Source of the DNA: Onchidella celtica
Lineage: Eukaryota; Mollusca; Gastropoda; Systellommatophora; Onchidiidae
Length of the DNA: 64,000 nucleotides
NCBI GenBank assembly: GCA_963931925.1
Contig: OZ007569.1
Location: forward strand, 12,856,663 to 12,920,662
Direction of reading: 5' to 3'
Positions 63,698 to 64,000 of this stretch are shown piece by piece. The notes under the pieces were generated by a model, which saw only the letters and a list, made by a program, of their open reading frames with translations, had not been told where the DNA came from and searched no databases. The stretch's first letter is position 1; each line of letters starts with the position of its first letter. The translations under genes were made by a program, and so were the position numbers.

Positions 63698-64000
63698 AGC
63701 ATTTTGAAAAATGATCTTTCTGGCCTATACGAGTGTTTATCAGGAGCAAACGTAGACCGTTTTGTATGTTTTATTCTTTAGCTGAATCATGTACATGATT
63801 GTATTGATTTGAGTCATTCTTGTCATGGAGTATTATACCTTAATATGTTTAAAAACTGTCAATTTGTTACGTATGACATTAGTGAGGGTGATCAATTGCC
63901 CAGTATGATCTCCATCAGTGGGGTGGACACATCTGTTGTTTCAAGACATAAAGAGATAAGGTTGTCATGTCGTGTCCACCTGTATTCTCCTCCTCCCGTC

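Larger units (their letters stand above)
48501..64000 (+). other. HIF1A: HIF-alpha intron 2, 5' part
   Basis: Begins with a GTGAGT donor and runs off the window. I looked for the next expected exon (start of PAS-A) and found no convincing match. It holds the repeats listed below, long C or G runs (56439-56456, 63681-63697) and short unrecognised frames. Confidence 0.7.

Overview
This is eukaryotic, intron-rich nuclear DNA from an animal. Only two genes can be recognised, and both are spread over small exons with GT/AG splice sites. There are no bacterial features. The style of the DNA suggests a lophotrochozoan, most likely a mollusc and perhaps a gastropod: long CT and GT microsatellites, pure G and C runs, frequent TACATGTA and CTAGATCTAG motifs, and many small foldback elements. 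That placement is inference. The bHLH exon fits an invertebrate HIF-alpha.

Left part (about 4.8-6.0 kb, minus strand): a complete two-exon coding sequence for barrier-to-autointegration factor (BAF, BANF1), 90 residues. A splice acceptor one base before the ATG implies a further non-coding 5' exon. Right of it lies an approximately 1.9 kb element with pogo/Tigger-like ends and TA flanks, then a piggyBac-type 292 bp MITE flanked by TTAA, then an AGATCTAG-rich stretch and foldback repeats.

Middle and right part (14.1-64 kb, plus strand): the 5' end of a hypoxia-inducible factor alpha gene. Coding exon 1 (14141-14160) gives six residues and two bases. After a 34 kb intron, exon 2 (48280-48500) encodes the whole bHLH domain and ends in a run of six Asn. 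The rest of the gene (PAS domains, oxygen-dependent degradation domain) lies beyond the window. A perfect CRE palindrome sits about 100 bp before the exon 1 ATG. A possible alternative N-terminal exon in the same splice phase lies at about 23.2 kb.

Intron 1 and the start of intron 2 are filled with minisatellites, dinucleotide arrays, palindromic MITEs and several repeat families present in two or more copies. Some of these copies are inverted relative to each other. The two genes are divergently arranged, with about 8.1 kb between their start codons. One acts in nuclear envelope and chromatin organisation, the other in oxygen sensing. Nothing in the sequence shows that they work together. 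No tRNA, rRNA, CRISPR array or intact transposase gene was found.
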